DNA of 27,816 bases from Clostridiales bacterium mt11 (GTDB taxonomy: Bacteria; Bacillota; Clostridia; Tissierellales; Tepidimicrobiaceae), in the NCBI GenBank assembly GCA_001282665.1, contig LN874946.1, positions 332,560-360,375 of the forward strand, in the 5' to 3' direction. The notes beneath the pieces were generated by a model, which saw only the letters and a program-made list of their open reading frames with translations, was not told the origin of the DNA and ran no database searches. The translations under genes were made by a program, and so were the position numbers. How positions within the stretch are numbered: position 1 is the first letter of the stretch; each line of letters starts with the position of its first letter. Shown piece by piece: positions 15,879-24,347 of this stretch.

Positions 15879-18290
15879 ATGAGAGAATATAAACCAAATG
15901 AAATCGAAAAGAAATGGCAGGATATTTGGGAAAAAAACAAGGTGTTTGAAACCAGTAAAGATAAGACTAGACTTAAGTTTTATGCTTTAATTGAGTTTCC
16001 TTATCCATCTGGACAAGGGCTACATGTAGGGCATCCAAGACCATATACTGCTCTAGACATAGTTTCTAGAAAGAAAAGGTTCCAAGGCTATAATGTTCTT
16101 TTTCCTATGGGATGGGATGCTTTTGGATTGCCTACAGAGAACTTTGCTATAAAAAACAAAGTTCATCCTAAGGAAGTTACAAAGAGAAATGTTGCAATGT
16201 TTAAGAGACAATTACAATCTATAGGTTTTTCTTTTGATTGGTCAAAGGAAATAAATACAACAGATCCTAACTACTATAAATGGACTCAGTGGATATTCAT
16301 TAAGATGTTTGAAAAAGGATTAGCTTATAAGCATGAAATGCCTATAAATTGGTGTCCATCTTGTAAAGTAGGTCTTGCAAATGAAGAGGTAGTAGCTGGA
16401 GGCTGTGAAAGATGTGGAGGAGAAGTAATAAGAAAGACTAAAAACCAATGGATGCTAAAGATCACTGAATATGCTGATAGGTTAATAGACGATTTGGATA
16501 CAGTAGATTATATAGATAGTGTTAAGATTCAACAGACCAATTGGATTGGTCGTTCTGAAGGTATGGAAGTAGATTTTAAATTGAGTGGAAAAGAAGATAT
16601 ATTAAAGGTATTCACCACCCGACCAGATACCTTATATGGAGCGACTTATATGGTTATTGCTGCTGAACATCCATTGATTGAAAAATATAAAGATAGTATT
16701 GAAAACATGGATGAAATAAAAGAATATCAAGAATATGCAAGTAAGAAATCTGATTTTGAAAGAACTGAATTATCAAAGGAAAAAACAGGAGTGGAGATTA
16801 AGGGAGTTAGAGCAATAAATCCAGTTACACAGAAGGAAATACCAATATGGATATCCGATTATGTGTTGATGAGTTATGGAACAGGTGCCATTATGGCAGT
16901 GCCGGCTCATGATAGTAGGGACTGGGAATTTGCTAAGAAATTTAATTTACCTATAATAGAAGTTGTAAAAGGTGGAGATGTAGATAAGGAAGCCTATACG
17001 GATACTGGCTCAGGTGTTTTAGTCAATTCAGGGATTATCAATGGTTTGGAAGTGAAAGAAGCACAGAAGAAGATAAGTGATTGGCTACAAGAGCAAGGTT
17101 TAGGACACAAGAAGGTTAACTATAAATTAAGAGACTGGGTATTTTCACGTCAAAGATACTGGGGTGAACCTATACCATTGATTCATTGTGATAAATGCGG
17201 TTGGGTTCCAGTGCCAGAAGATGAACTACCAGTTATGTTACCAGAAGTAGAAAACTATGAGCCTACGGATACAGGAGAATCACCATTAGCGAATATGACG
17301 GATTGGGTAAACACTACTTGTCCAAAATGTGGAGGTAAAGCTAAAAGAGAAACAGATACTATGCCTCAATGGGCAGGGTCTTCTTGGTATTTCTTAAGAT
17401 ATATAGATCCTCATAACGATAATGCAATAGCTTCCAAGGAAGAATTAGATTATTGGATGCCAATAGATTGGTATAATGGTGGAATGGAACATACAACACT
17501 ACATTTACTTTATTCAAGATTTTGGCATAAGTTCCTATATGATATAGGGGTAGTATCCTGTAAAGAACCTTATAGCAAGAGAACATCTCATGGTATGATA
17601 CTTGGTGGAAATAATGAAAAGATGTCTAAATCCAGAGGCAATGTAATTAACCCAGATGATATTGTAAATAAATATGGGGCAGATACATTGAGAGCCTATG
17701 AAATGTTCATTGGAGATTTTGAAAAGTCGGTTCCATGGTCGGAAAATGGTGTTAAAGGGTGTAGAAGATTCTTAGAAAGGGTTTGGAGGCTACAAGATAT
17801 TGTTACCGATGGAGAGGATTATTCTAAGGAACTAGAGGTAAGTATCCATAAAACTATTAAAAAGGTATCTGAGGATTACGAAACTTTAAAGTTTAATACT
17901 GCTATAGCAGCTTTGATGTCATTGTTAAATGAGTTTAATGAAAAGGGAAAAATAACAAAGGCGGATTTAAGAACATATTTAATCCTATTAAACCCAGTAG
18001 CGCCTCATATAACTGAAGAATTATGGGAGACTATTAATCTTGGCGGCATGCTAAATGAGCAAGTATGGCCTCAATATGATGAAGATAAAATTCAAGATGA
18101 AGTAATTGAAATGCCAGTACAAGTCAATGGGAAAGTCAGAGGAAAAGTCGTTGTGAAAATAGATGATACTCAAGATACAGTTAGAGAAAAAGCTAAAGAG
18201 GACGAGAGTATTATGAAGTATTTAGAAGGAAAACAAATTGTAAAAGAAATATTCGTCATGGGAAAGATATATAACATAGTGGTAAAATAA
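15879..18290 (+). CDS. leuS: Leucyl-tRNA synthetase
   Basis: This 803-residue class Ia synthetase charges tRNA-Leu. The HIGH motif is HVGH at 49-52 (PYPSGQGLHVGHPRPYT), and the KMSKS motif is intact at 581-585. A zinc-binding-like CPSCK...CERCGG pair lies at about 166-188. The CP1 editing domain follows with TTRPDTLYGATYMVIAAEHP and YGTGAIMAVPAHDSRDWEFA, including the editing Asp in the last segment. A second Cys pair (CDKCGW, CPKCGG) precedes the catalytic end. The C-terminal domain ends normally (VQVNGKVRGKVVV). AAGGAGG lies 8 bases before ATG 15879. Control is by the Leu T-box immediately upstream, and a hairpin terminator follows. Confidence 0.97.
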   Translation: MREYKPNEIEKKWQDIWEKNKVFETSKDKTRLKFYALIEFPYPSGQGLHVGHPRPYTALDIVSRKKRFQGYNVLFPMGWDAFGLPTENFAIKNKVHPKEVTKRNVAMFKRQLQSIGFSFDWSKEINTTDPNYYKWTQWIFIKMFEKGLAYKHEMPINWCPSCKVGLANEEVVAGGCERCGGEVIRKTKNQWMLKITEYADRLIDDLDTVDYIDSVKIQQTNWIGRSEGMEVDFKLSGKEDILKVFTTRPDTLYGATYMVIAAEHPLIEKYKDSIENMDEIKEYQEYASKKSDFERTELSKEKTGVEIKGVRAINPVTQKEIPIWISDYVLMSYGTGAIMAVPAHDSRDWEFAKKFNLPIIEVVKGGDVDKEAYTDTGSGVLVNSGIINGLEVKEAQKKISDWLQEQGLGHKKVNYKLRDWVFSRQRYWGEPIPLIHCDKCGWVPVPEDELPVMLPEVENYEPTDTGESPLANMTDWVNTTCPKCGGKAKRETDTMPQWAGSSWYFLRYIDPHNDNAIASKEELDYWMPIDWYNGGMEHTTLHLLYSRFWHKFLYDIGVVSCKEPYSKRTSHGMILGGNNEKMSKSRGNVINPDDIVNKYGADTLRAYEMFIGDFEKSVPWSENGVKGCRRFLERVWRLQDIVTDGEDYSKELEVSIHKTIKKVSEDYETLKFNTAIAALMSLLNEFNEKGKITKADLRTYLILLNPVAPHITEELWETINLGGMLNEQVWPQYDEDKIQDEVIEMPVQVNGKVRGKVVVKIDDTQDTVREKAKEDESIMKYLEGKQIVKEIFVMGKIYNIVVK

Positions 18291-18318
18291 TTCAATATAG
18301 TTAAAATGCTATGCTAAT

Positions 18319-18377
18319 AGGCTACTGAGAGAAAATTGTCGTAAACTTGCTTGCTTTTTCTCAGCAGCCTTTATTAT
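18319..18377 (+). terminator. Probable terminator after leuS
   Basis: AGGCTACTGAGA (18319-18330) pairs with TCTCAGCAGCCT (18359-18370) with one A-C mismatch; additional A/T pairing may extend the stem inward. A T-rich but broken tail (TTATTATTT) follows. The loop is long, so efficiency is uncertain. Confidence 0.6.
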
Positions 18378-18444
18378 TTCATTTTAAATTTTACAACAGT
18401 TATAGTATAATCTGGTACATATTATATTAAGGACGGTGGTAAAT

Positions 18445-18984
18445 TTGTTAAACTTAGAAAGCTTTATGAACAAATTAGTTGAATTATATGTAAATGATGA
18501 GGAGGATAGCTTTTTTGTTGGATATGTAGTTGACTATGATTCAGAATTTTGTCTAATAGAATCTGTCGATACGAATGGCTGTTTTTCTAGCTATGAGTTG
18601 ATTAGAAATTGTACTATTTCTAATATTGAAATAGATACTGATTATTTAGAAGTTATAAGTAAATATATTGAAATATCCCAAAAAATGAACATTTATGATA
18701 AGTTATCCTTAGATACAATTGACGAAAAAATTGATAATTTATTAGAGGATATTTTGCAAAAAGAACTTTTAGAGGAAAGAGTTATTTCATTATGTTTAAA
18801 AGATGATGATAATTATTTGGGCTATATTGATTCAATAAAAGAAGATTATATATATTTAAATCCCATTGACGATTTTTCTATACAAGAGTATGAACAGATA
18901 AAAGTTTTAAAGTCGGATATAGAATCCTTACAATTTAAAGGCGTAATTTTATATTTATTAAACTCCATTTACGAAGAATATTAG
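18445..18984 (+). CDS. Unrecognised protein with internal duplication of a small beta-rich domain
   Basis: I do not recognise this 179-residue acidic protein. Two halves resemble each other: about residues 9-75 (KLVELYVNDEEDSFFVGYVV...) and 108-179 (RVISLCLKDDDNYLGYIDSI...). Both follow a strand / acidic turn / GY strand / SxxxYELI-like helix pattern, and a charged helical linker joins them. Sm-like or small barrel domains would fit but are not established. The start is uncertain. TTG 18445 follows GGACGGTGG with suitable spacing, while GTG 18436 is too close to that site and ATG 18466 has none. TATAAT at 18406-18411 may be its -10 box, with no clear -35. It has no signal peptide or membrane segment. 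It stands alone behind the leuS terminator. Confidence 0.7.
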   Translation: MLNLESFMNKLVELYVNDEEDSFFVGYVVDYDSEFCLIESVDTNGCFSSYELIRNCTISNIEIDTDYLEVISKYIEISQKMNIYDKLSLDTIDEKIDNLLEDILQKELLEERVISLCLKDDDNYLGYIDSIKEDYIYLNPIDDFSIQEYEQIKVLKSDIESLQFKGVILYLLNSIYEEY

Positions 18985-19133
18985 AGAGTGATTTCCATTA
19001 TTGAATTTAAGGAAACCTTAAAATATACAAAAGAATAATTGATAAAAATAGAATATAATATAATAACATCAATGTATGATATGATTTATAGACTAATAAG
19101 GAAATATGAGGTGATTAAACAATAATTCGTGGA

Positions 19134-19538
19134 ATGAAGGAGTTGGATTTAGATGAAGCTCTTAAATTATGGAGAATATCTTTTAATGTAGGATTTTCAG
19201 AAGGCTTTGAGACCAAAGAAATTTTAATAAGATATCTAAATAGAAATCCTGAGTTAAGCTCTGTAGCATGTACTAAAAGCGGAGAGATAGTTGGTGCTTT
19301 AATGTGTGGGCATGATGGCAGAAGGGGTTCTATTTATAATACAGCAGTTTATGAAAAATATAGAAATAAAGGCATTGGAAGAAAGATGGAGCAGCGCTCT
19401 TTAGAAGAATTAAAAAAGGCTGGGATAACTACTGGATTTTTATTTATAAATATCAACAATCCAGGTTCAGAAGAATTTTGGAATTCCATTGGGTGGGCTA
19501 CTATTTCAAATATAAAATACTTGTATAAGGAGTTTTAA
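19134..19538 (+). CDS. GNAT family N-acetyltransferase (YpeA-like)
   Basis: This acetyltransferase of about 134-138 residues has the acetyl-CoA motif NTAVYEKYRNKGIGRKMEQRSLEEL (RNKGIG) and a typical C-terminal NNPGSEEFWNSIGW segment. The first conventional start is ATG 19134, but the only good ribosome site, GAGGTG at 19108-19113, is 20 bases from it. In frame just upstream are ATA (19122) and ATT (19125), giving a natural GNAT beginning of the (M)IRGMKELDLDE type at better spacing. The true start may be a rare ATA/ATT codon or a mutated ATG. TTGATA (19039-19044) with TAATAA (19061-19066) could be the promoter. The substrate is unknown. Confidence 0.75.
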   Translation: MKELDLDEALKLWRISFNVGFSEGFETKEILIRYLNRNPELSSVACTKSGEIVGALMCGHDGRRGSIYNTAVYEKYRNKGIGRKMEQRSLEELKKAGITTGFLFININNPGSEEFWNSIGWATISNIKYLYKEF

Positions 19539-19561
19539 CAAGTATTTTATAGAATATATTG

Positions 19562-19603
19562 AAGCCTATATCTTATGCCTCATGGCAATTAAGATATAGG
19601 CTT
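19562..19603. terminator. Bidirectional hairpin between convergent genes
   Basis: AAGCCTATATCTTA (19562-19575) and TAAGATATAGGCTT (19590-19603) form a perfect 14-base stem with a 14-base loop, which itself contains TGCC/GGCA. It lies between the convergent GNAT and YdcF-like genes and probably terminates both. T tracts are weak on each side. Confidence 0.6.
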
Positions 19604-19651
19604 ATAATCTGTTAAAAATTGTACATGAAATATAAAGGATATGATATAGTT

Positions 19652-20242
19652 TTATTGTCTATTTTTACGATAACGAAAAAGGTTTATAAACATCTGTGTA
19701 TAATAATAGAGGTAAATTACCCATCCACCTATTATTAGATATTCATGTGGAATTTTAGACTTTTCCATCGTATGATCCATACCAACTTTAAAAGCATATG
19801 AGCTAGCTTTTCGTAAATGCCAAGGTGAGGATACAATAACTGCTGTTTTAAGTTTTTTGTCCTGCATAATTTCCTTTGAATTCACTAAGTTTTCATATGT
19901 ATTTTTTGCAAATTTTTCACATATTATATCACAATCGGGAACTCCTAATTCAATCAAAGCATCTGCCATAACATCAGCTTCAATATAGTCGTTGGCAACA
20001 GCTGCACCAGTGCAAATTACAGTTTTAGCAATTTCTTCATGATACAATTCTGCTGCTTTATTTATTCGTTCACGTAAAATTGACGATAAATTTCCATCTT
20101 TCCTTACATGATAGCCAAGTACAATAATTACATCTCTTTTTCGTCCCTTGTTGTTGGCTACTCTTTTATAATGAAAGCAAGTAACCATAATTATTACAAG
20201 AAAGCATAGTGATAATAAAGATATGGTATAAACTATCATCAT
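19652..20242 (-). CDS. DUF218/YdcF-family membrane protein
   Basis: This 196-residue protein has one N-terminal membrane anchor (about 2-23) and a hydrophobic C-terminal segment (about 168-188). The DUF218/YdcF/SanA domain lies between: VIIVLGYHVRKDG, LRERINKAAELYH, TVICTGA, NTYENLVNSKEI and SSPWHLRKASSYA are the conserved blocks with their Gly, Arg, Glu and His residues. Family members are linked to envelope integrity, but the reaction is not known. AAAGGAGA lies before the first of two consecutive ATG codons. It is transcribed leftwards with the zinc-ribbon kinase gene 85 bases upstream, possibly as one unit. No signal for secretion beyond the anchor is seen. Confidence 0.8.
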   Translation of the reverse strand: MMIVYTISLLSLCFLVIIMVTCFHYKRVANNKGRKRDVIIVLGYHVRKDGNLSSILRERINKAAELYHEEIAKTVICTGAAVANDYIEADVMADALIELGVPDCDIICEKFAKNTYENLVNSKEIMQDKKLKTAVIVSSPWHLRKASSYAFKVGMDHTMEKSKIPHEYLIIGGWVIYLYYYTQMFINLFRYRKNRQ

Positions 20243-20327
20243 TTAATCTATCTCCTTTTGTATATGTTGATTTATATTTTACAAAGAATGTAACATAATT
20301 AGATTATTTATTATACAAGAATAATTT

Positions 20328-20939
20328 TTATAATCTTTCCATAATCCATTCGTCAACAAATTTAGACGATTCCTCAACTGACTTTGTTGATGTATCTAAT
20401 AACATAATATTAGGTTCTGTCTTATATGCATTATCTTTTAGCCATTGATTAAATGAAATAGAGTTTTGTATCCAATTTTCATCATTTATATTTCTTCCTT
20501 CTCTTAATCTTTTTTCAAGCAGATCAGAATCACATACACAAGCTAAATAATGTATTTTTGAAAGATATCGACGTTCTATACAGTTTTCAAATTGTTCAGG
20601 GATAGAACATCCACATAATACAACAGGCTTTCCTATTTGAGATATATTCTTACATACCCGAAGCCAAGTTTCTCTATAAGTTCGATAGTTATCTTTAAAA
20701 TCATTAAAGAATTCAAACCATAAAATGTCGGATTCTAAGACTATATAATCTTTTTCCTTTTTATATAATTCAATAGATAGCGTTGACTTACCAACACCAC
20801 TTGCTCCCGTAATAATAAATAAGGGTAATTGCTTTAATGGTTGTTCTTCATTACAATTTGGACATATCATAGTTTTTCCATCCTCTGATATAATTTTATC
20901 AGCATGATATTGCCCACAATTTCTACAATAATTAAGCAT
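20328..20939 (-). CDS. Zinc-ribbon P-loop kinase-like ATPase
   Basis: This 203-residue protein joins two parts. The N-terminal zinc ribbon has cysteines at 5, 8, 26 and 29 (CRNC...CPNC). A P-loop domain begins at about 38, with Walker A GASGVGKST (45-53) and ESDILWFEFF as a likely substrate-binding acidic motif. An RxxxGR-type arginine pair sits in LEKRLREGRN. The fold resembles AAA_18/nucleoside- or aminoglycoside-type small kinases. The zinc ribbon may contact nucleic acid or simply stabilise the protein. The substrate is unknown. GAGGTG precedes ATG 20939. Its probable promoter has an extended -10 (TGGTATAAT) within the palindrome at 21042-21062, which suggests repressor control. Confidence 0.75.
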   Translation of the reverse strand: MLNYCRNCGQYHADKIISEDGKTMICPNCNEEQPLKQLPLFIITGASGVGKSTLSIELYKKEKDYIVLESDILWFEFFNDFKDNYRTYRETWLRVCKNISQIGKPVVLCGCSIPEQFENCIERRYLSKIHYLACVCDSDLLEKRLREGRNINDENWIQNSISFNQWLKDNAYKTEPNIMLLDTSTKSVEESSKFVDEWIMERL

Positions 20940-21041
20940 TTAGACACCTCGCTTTTTAGTATTTCAAATTTTCTTTTTCCAATTTGTTGTTTTTTCTAAG
21001 CGGATAAAATTATCATTTTTATAATTACAAAACACAAATTA

Positions 21042-21062
21042 TTATACCATATATTGGTATAA
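21042..21062. promoter_or_regulatory. Palindromic operator candidate over divergent -10 elements
   Basis: TTATACCA (21042-21049) and TGGTATAA (21055-21062) are perfect 8-base inverted arms around TATAT. On the minus strand the left arm gives TGGTATAAT, an extended -10 box for the zinc-ribbon kinase gene. On the plus strand it gives TGGTATAAA. A dimeric repressor bound here would block at least the leftward gene. The regulator is not identifiable in this window. Confidence 0.5.
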
Positions 21063-21120
21063 AATCATAACTTTCATAAGGTAATGTTAAATAACTAACA
21101 ATCAAAATCCTTTTTTATTA

Positions 21121-21149
21121 TTGAAACTTATATATTTTTTGTTTATAAT
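21121..21149 (+). promoter_or_regulatory. Sigma-A promoter of degV
   Basis: TTGAAA (21121-21126), a 17-base spacer and TATAAT (21144-21149) give a near-consensus promoter about 45 bases before the degV ATG. Confidence 0.8.
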
Positions 21150-21193
21150 AGGATAATCTATATATAGAATAAATATTAATGTGAGGTGAGTCT

Positions 21194-22021
21194 ATGAAAA
21201 AAATAAAAATAGTAACTGATAGTACTAGTTATATTAAAAAAGAATATGCAGAGAAAAATCATATATCCATAGTACCATTGAATTATACTCTTGATGGTGT
21301 TGCAGAGAAAGAAGGATATCCTGGAGAATTTGATGAATTTTTTAATAAACTAAGTAGCACAAATTTATTTCCAACTACATCTCAACCAGCAGTAGGAAAT
21401 TTTATAGCTGAGTTTGAGAAAGCCTTTGATGAAGGATATGATGAAATAATAGTTATACTTTTATCCTCTAAATTAAGTGGAACTTACAATAGCGGCCTTT
21501 TAGCAAAGAACATGTTAGAGGATGAAAGGATTACTATTATAGATTCTCTACAAGCTGCTTCTAACATAAGATTTCTAATAGAGGATGCCTTAAGGATGAT
21601 AGAGGAAGGAAAGGGTAGAGAAGAAATAGTAGATTATATTGAAAGAAAAAAATATAATATGCATGTATATTTAACTGTTGATACATTGGAATATTTAAGA
21701 AGGGGAGGCAGGCTTACTAGCTTTCAAACTACCATTGGTTCCGTGTTAAACATTAAACCTATTATTGAGCTAGAAGAAGGGGAATTGAAGCTATTAGAAA
21801 AGGTACGTGGAAAGAACAAAGCAATCAATGGGATAATTGATAAACTTCCTAGTGAAGTTGAGAAAATAGGCATATGCCATGCTATTAATGAAAAAGAAGC
21901 CCTAAAGATTATGGAAAGTTTGAAAGACAAATTTCCAAAGGCTCAGGTCTCTGTAGATGAGCTAGGACCTGTTATTGGTTGCCATTTAGGACCTAAAGGG
22001 ATTGGAATATGTTTTTATTAA
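21194..22021 (+). CDS. DegV family fatty-acid-binding protein
   Basis: This 275-residue protein is a DegV/FakB-type member. It begins IVTDSTSYI and has PTTSQPAVGNF and LLSSKLSGTYNSG, the conserved blocks that line the lipid-binding pocket. LEYLRRGGRLTSFQTTIGSVLNIKPII is the usual central signature. Such proteins bind a fatty acid and present it to the FakA kinase; no fakA is visible here, so partnership is unproven. GTGAGGTGA precedes ATG 21194. The stop codon (22019-22021) lies within the 10-base repeat made by the adjacent insertion sequence. The original 3' end is therefore preserved, but whatever followed is now 1.1 kb away. Confidence 0.92.
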   Translation: MKKIKIVTDSTSYIKKEYAEKNHISIVPLNYTLDGVAEKEGYPGEFDEFFNKLSSTNLFPTTSQPAVGNFIAEFEKAFDEGYDEIIVILLSSKLSGTYNSGLLAKNMLEDERITIIDSLQAASNIRFLIEDALRMIEEGKGREEIVDYIERKKYNMHVYLTVDTLEYLRRGGRLTSFQTTIGSVLNIKPIIELEEGELKLLEKVRGKNKAINGIIDKLPSEVEKIGICHAINEKEALKIMESLKDKFPKAQVSVDELGPVIGCHLGPKGIGICFY

Positions 22022-22026
22022 AGTAA
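22017..22026. repeat. Left target-site duplication of the IS982 element
   Basis: ATTAAAGTAA here is repeated exactly at 23172-23181 on the other side of the element. It contains the degV stop codon. Confidence 0.75.
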
Positions 22027-23171
22027 CCTAATGTGCTAGTAAATCTTAAACTGGATAAGATTATCAATTATTTTTTAGAAAAAAGGATACCCCTTAAGAA
22101 AATGATTTGGATATATTATCCGAATATAAGTTCTTTAATGTGTCCTAGATTTATGTTATTACCTAATATCTTATTAATGCTGTAACAGAGGTTATGAGCT
22201 AAAATCTTTGTTCTAAGCCTTGTAATAAGACCCAATAAAGATTTTGATAAGACTTTATTGATATTTAGTTGCTCCGTTAATTGTGAAAAAGTGGTTTCAA
22301 TTCGTCTTCTAAGTTTAAAAATATGTTGACGAAGCCATTTAGGATGAGGGTTTTTAGTATTATCTCTTTTCATAAATATCAGCTGAATTCCTTTTTCAGT
22401 TTTTAAATCTGGAGATAAATACTTATTGATATACCCTTTATCACCTAGAATAGTTATATGATTATAACTCTCAACTAACTCCCATACAGCTTCTCTATCA
22501 TCAATATTGGCTGGAGCAAGGACGAAATCTGTAACATAACCATCTACTGTAGTAAGAACATGTAGCTTGAAACCATAATAGGTTTCTTTTTTAGAAGCAC
22601 AGTATCCATAAGCTGCATCAACTTTAAAGGATTTGTGAAAATGTGCTCTACCAAACTTGCATACAGGAATAGGAATACTATCTATAATTCTAGTCGATTG
22701 CTCTCGGTATCCTAAAATATAAGTAAGTTGTTTACGGATTCCATCAATCACTGCGTGTAAGGCTCTACGAGTTCTGTTAAATCTAGTTCTGTCACAGAAC
22801 TTTGGGAACAAATCCTTTAAATTCTTTCTGCAGAACCCTAACCAAGCTTTTTCTGAATCAATGGTTAAGAGTTCACCAACGATACTAATGGTAATTATTT
22901 CACTATCACTTAGGATAGCATCCTTGATATTTCGACGTTCCTTAATATGTGCTGGAGTAGTCTCCTGGTAAATATCGTCAATTAGGATATAAATGACTGT
23001 AATAAAGTCTTTTAAATCAGTAATTTCTTTGATAGAATATTTATTAGTAAACTCTAGCATATGTTATCCTCCTATCTTGATTGGTTGTCAATGATAGGTT
23101 AACATAATTGCTGGAGTTTTTTATCTTGTAATTTTTGCTATTAATTTTAATTAAATTAACTAGCACAATAG
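22027..23171 (-). mobile_element. IS982-family insertion sequence, apparently intact
   Basis: The element is about 1.1 kb with one complete transposase gene on the minus strand. Terminal inverted repeats are CTAATGTGCTAGTAAAT (22028-22044) and, read from the other end, CTATTGTGCTAGTTAAT (23155-23171), matching at 15 of 17 positions. Outside them lies the perfect 10-base direct repeat ATTAAAGTAA. One extra C at 22027 leaves the left end uncertain by a base. The intact gene and perfect duplication suggest recent insertion, immediately after degV. Confidence 0.85.
22116..23060 (-). CDS. IS982-family transposase
   Basis: This 314-residue DDE transposase matches the IS982 family in length and motifs. 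A catalytic Asp lies in IIDSIPIPVCKFGRAH (Asp127), the second in LGDKGY (Asp207) and the Glu in RRRIETTFSQL (Glu255). All three are present and no frameshift interrupts the gene, so it is probably active. A perfect GGAGG site precedes ATG 23060. It runs opposite to degV and tdh. Confidence 0.92.
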   Translation of the reverse strand: MLEFTNKYSIKEITDLKDFITVIYILIDDIYQETTPAHIKERRNIKDAILSDSEIITISIVGELLTIDSEKAWLGFCRKNLKDLFPKFCDRTRFNRTRRALHAVIDGIRKQLTYILGYREQSTRIIDSIPIPVCKFGRAHFHKSFKVDAAYGYCASKKETYYGFKLHVLTTVDGYVTDFVLAPANIDDREAVWELVESYNHITILGDKGYINKYLSPDLKTEKGIQLIFMKRDNTKNPHPKWLRQHIFKLRRRIETTFSQLTEQLNINKVLSKSLLGLITRLRTKILAHNLCYSINKILGNNINLGHIKELIFG

Positions 23172-23181
23172 ATTAAAGTAA
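23172..23181. repeat. Right target-site duplication of the IS982 element
   Basis: ATTAAAGTAA here is identical to 22017-22026 and directly follows the right inverted repeat. Confidence 0.75.
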
Positions 23182-23257
23182 GTATATGATTTTATAGTAT
23201 AAGTATGATATAATTATGACGATGCATGTACTTTTAATATTGTTGGAGGTGTTTGTA

Positions 23258-24214
23258 ATGAAAAAAATTTTAGTGACTGGAGCATTGGGACAAATTGGTT
23301 CTGAGCTTACTATGGGTTTAAGAAAAATATATGGTAATGAAAATGTAATTGCTAGTAGTAGAAGGGTCAAAGAAGGCCATGAAGCTTTAATGGAATCAGG
23401 AGTCTTTGAAATCGTTAATGTAACAGATGGCAAAGGATTAGCTGAAGTAGTTAAAAAGCACAAAGTAAATACTATAATCCATCTTGCTGCAATATTATCT
23501 GCTGTAGGTGAACAAAATCCTGCCCAAGCATGGGATGTTAACATGAATGGACTATATAATGTTTTAGAGGTAGCAAGAGAAGAGAACTGTGCTGTATTTA
23601 CACCTAGTTCTATAGCAGCATTTGGACCTTCAACTCCAAAAGATAACACACCACAAGACACTATACAAAGACCAAACACTATGTATGGAGTAACAAAAGT
23701 TGCAGGAGAATTACTATGTGACTATTATTATGAAAAGTTCGGAGTAGATACAAGAGGTGTACGTTTTCCAGGGCTAATATCCTATGAAACTTTACCAGGT
23801 GGTGGAACTACTGATTATGCAGTACATATCTACTACGATGCATTAAAAAATAAGAAATATACTAGTTTTATAGATAAAGGAACAAAGATGGACATGATGT
23901 ATATGCCAGATGCATTAAATGCTATAACTCAATTGTTAGAAGCAGATCCATCAAAACTTATCCATAGAAATGCATTTAATATTACTGCAATGAGTTTTGA
24001 ACCAGAAGAAATTGCTGCTTCAATAAAGAAATTTATTCCAGAATTTGAATTGGATTATGATGTAGATCCAGCAAGACAAGCCATAGCAAATTCATGGCCA
24101 AATTCTTTAGACGATTCTGCTGCAAGAGAAGAATGGGGCTGGGATCCTAAATACGATTTAGATGCTATGACAAAAGATATGTTAGAGAAACTTAGAGTAA
24201 AATTAGGACTTTAA
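23258..24214 (+). CDS. tdh: SDR-type L-threonine 3-dehydrogenase
   Basis: This 318-residue NAD-dependent enzyme oxidises L-threonine to 2-amino-3-oxobutyrate, a step in threonine fermentation to glycine and acetyl-CoA. It is the extended short-chain dehydrogenase/epimerase type. The NAD loop is TGALGQIGSE near residues 7-16, PSSIAAFGPSTP supplies the Ser region, and YGVTK holds the catalytic Tyr143 and Lys147. RPNTMYGVTKVAGE and the GTTDYAVHIYYDAL region are typical of threonine dehydrogenases rather than sugar epimerases. GGAGGTG lies before ATG 23258; upstream in-frame starts lack a site. TATAAT at 23209-23214 may be its -10 box, just outside the IS. No kbl gene is adjacent. A terminator follows. 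Confidence 0.87.
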   Translation: MKKILVTGALGQIGSELTMGLRKIYGNENVIASSRRVKEGHEALMESGVFEIVNVTDGKGLAEVVKKHKVNTIIHLAAILSAVGEQNPAQAWDVNMNGLYNVLEVAREENCAVFTPSSIAAFGPSTPKDNTPQDTIQRPNTMYGVTKVAGELLCDYYYEKFGVDTRGVRFPGLISYETLPGGGTTDYAVHIYYDALKNKKYTSFIDKGTKMDMMYMPDALNAITQLLEADPSKLIHRNAFNITAMSFEPEEIAASIKKFIPEFELDYDVDPARQAIANSWPNSLDDSAAREEWGWDPKYDLDAMTKDMLEKLRVKLGL

Positions 24215-24222
24215 AATATATG

Positions 24223-24249
24223 AAAGCTAGGAGAAATCCTAGCTTTTTT
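24223..24249 (+). terminator. Intrinsic terminator after tdh
   Basis: AAAGCTAGGA (24223-24232) and TCCTAGCTTT (24237-24246) form a perfect 10-base stem with a GAAA loop, and T continues to 24249. Confidence 0.93.
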
Positions 24250-24347
24250 AATTTATAAAGGTTCTAAAATTTAATTTGGAATATATAAAGATCCCTCGCT
24301 ATAAACATTAAGTATAAAAATAATTATGGTTAAGTGGAGGGATTAAA

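Noticed and set aside
18985..19121. A 13-residue open stretch (IEFKETLKYTKE) behind the duplicated-domain gene as a gene remnant
   Set aside because: It is too short to identify and has no supporting context beyond an AT-rich sequence.
23173..23679. A 168-codon antisense open frame over the start of tdh
   Set aside because: It is a mirror of the tdh frame with no ribosome site and no recognisable protein. The same applies to the antisense frames over ortB, oraE, the GlmL-like gene and tdh.
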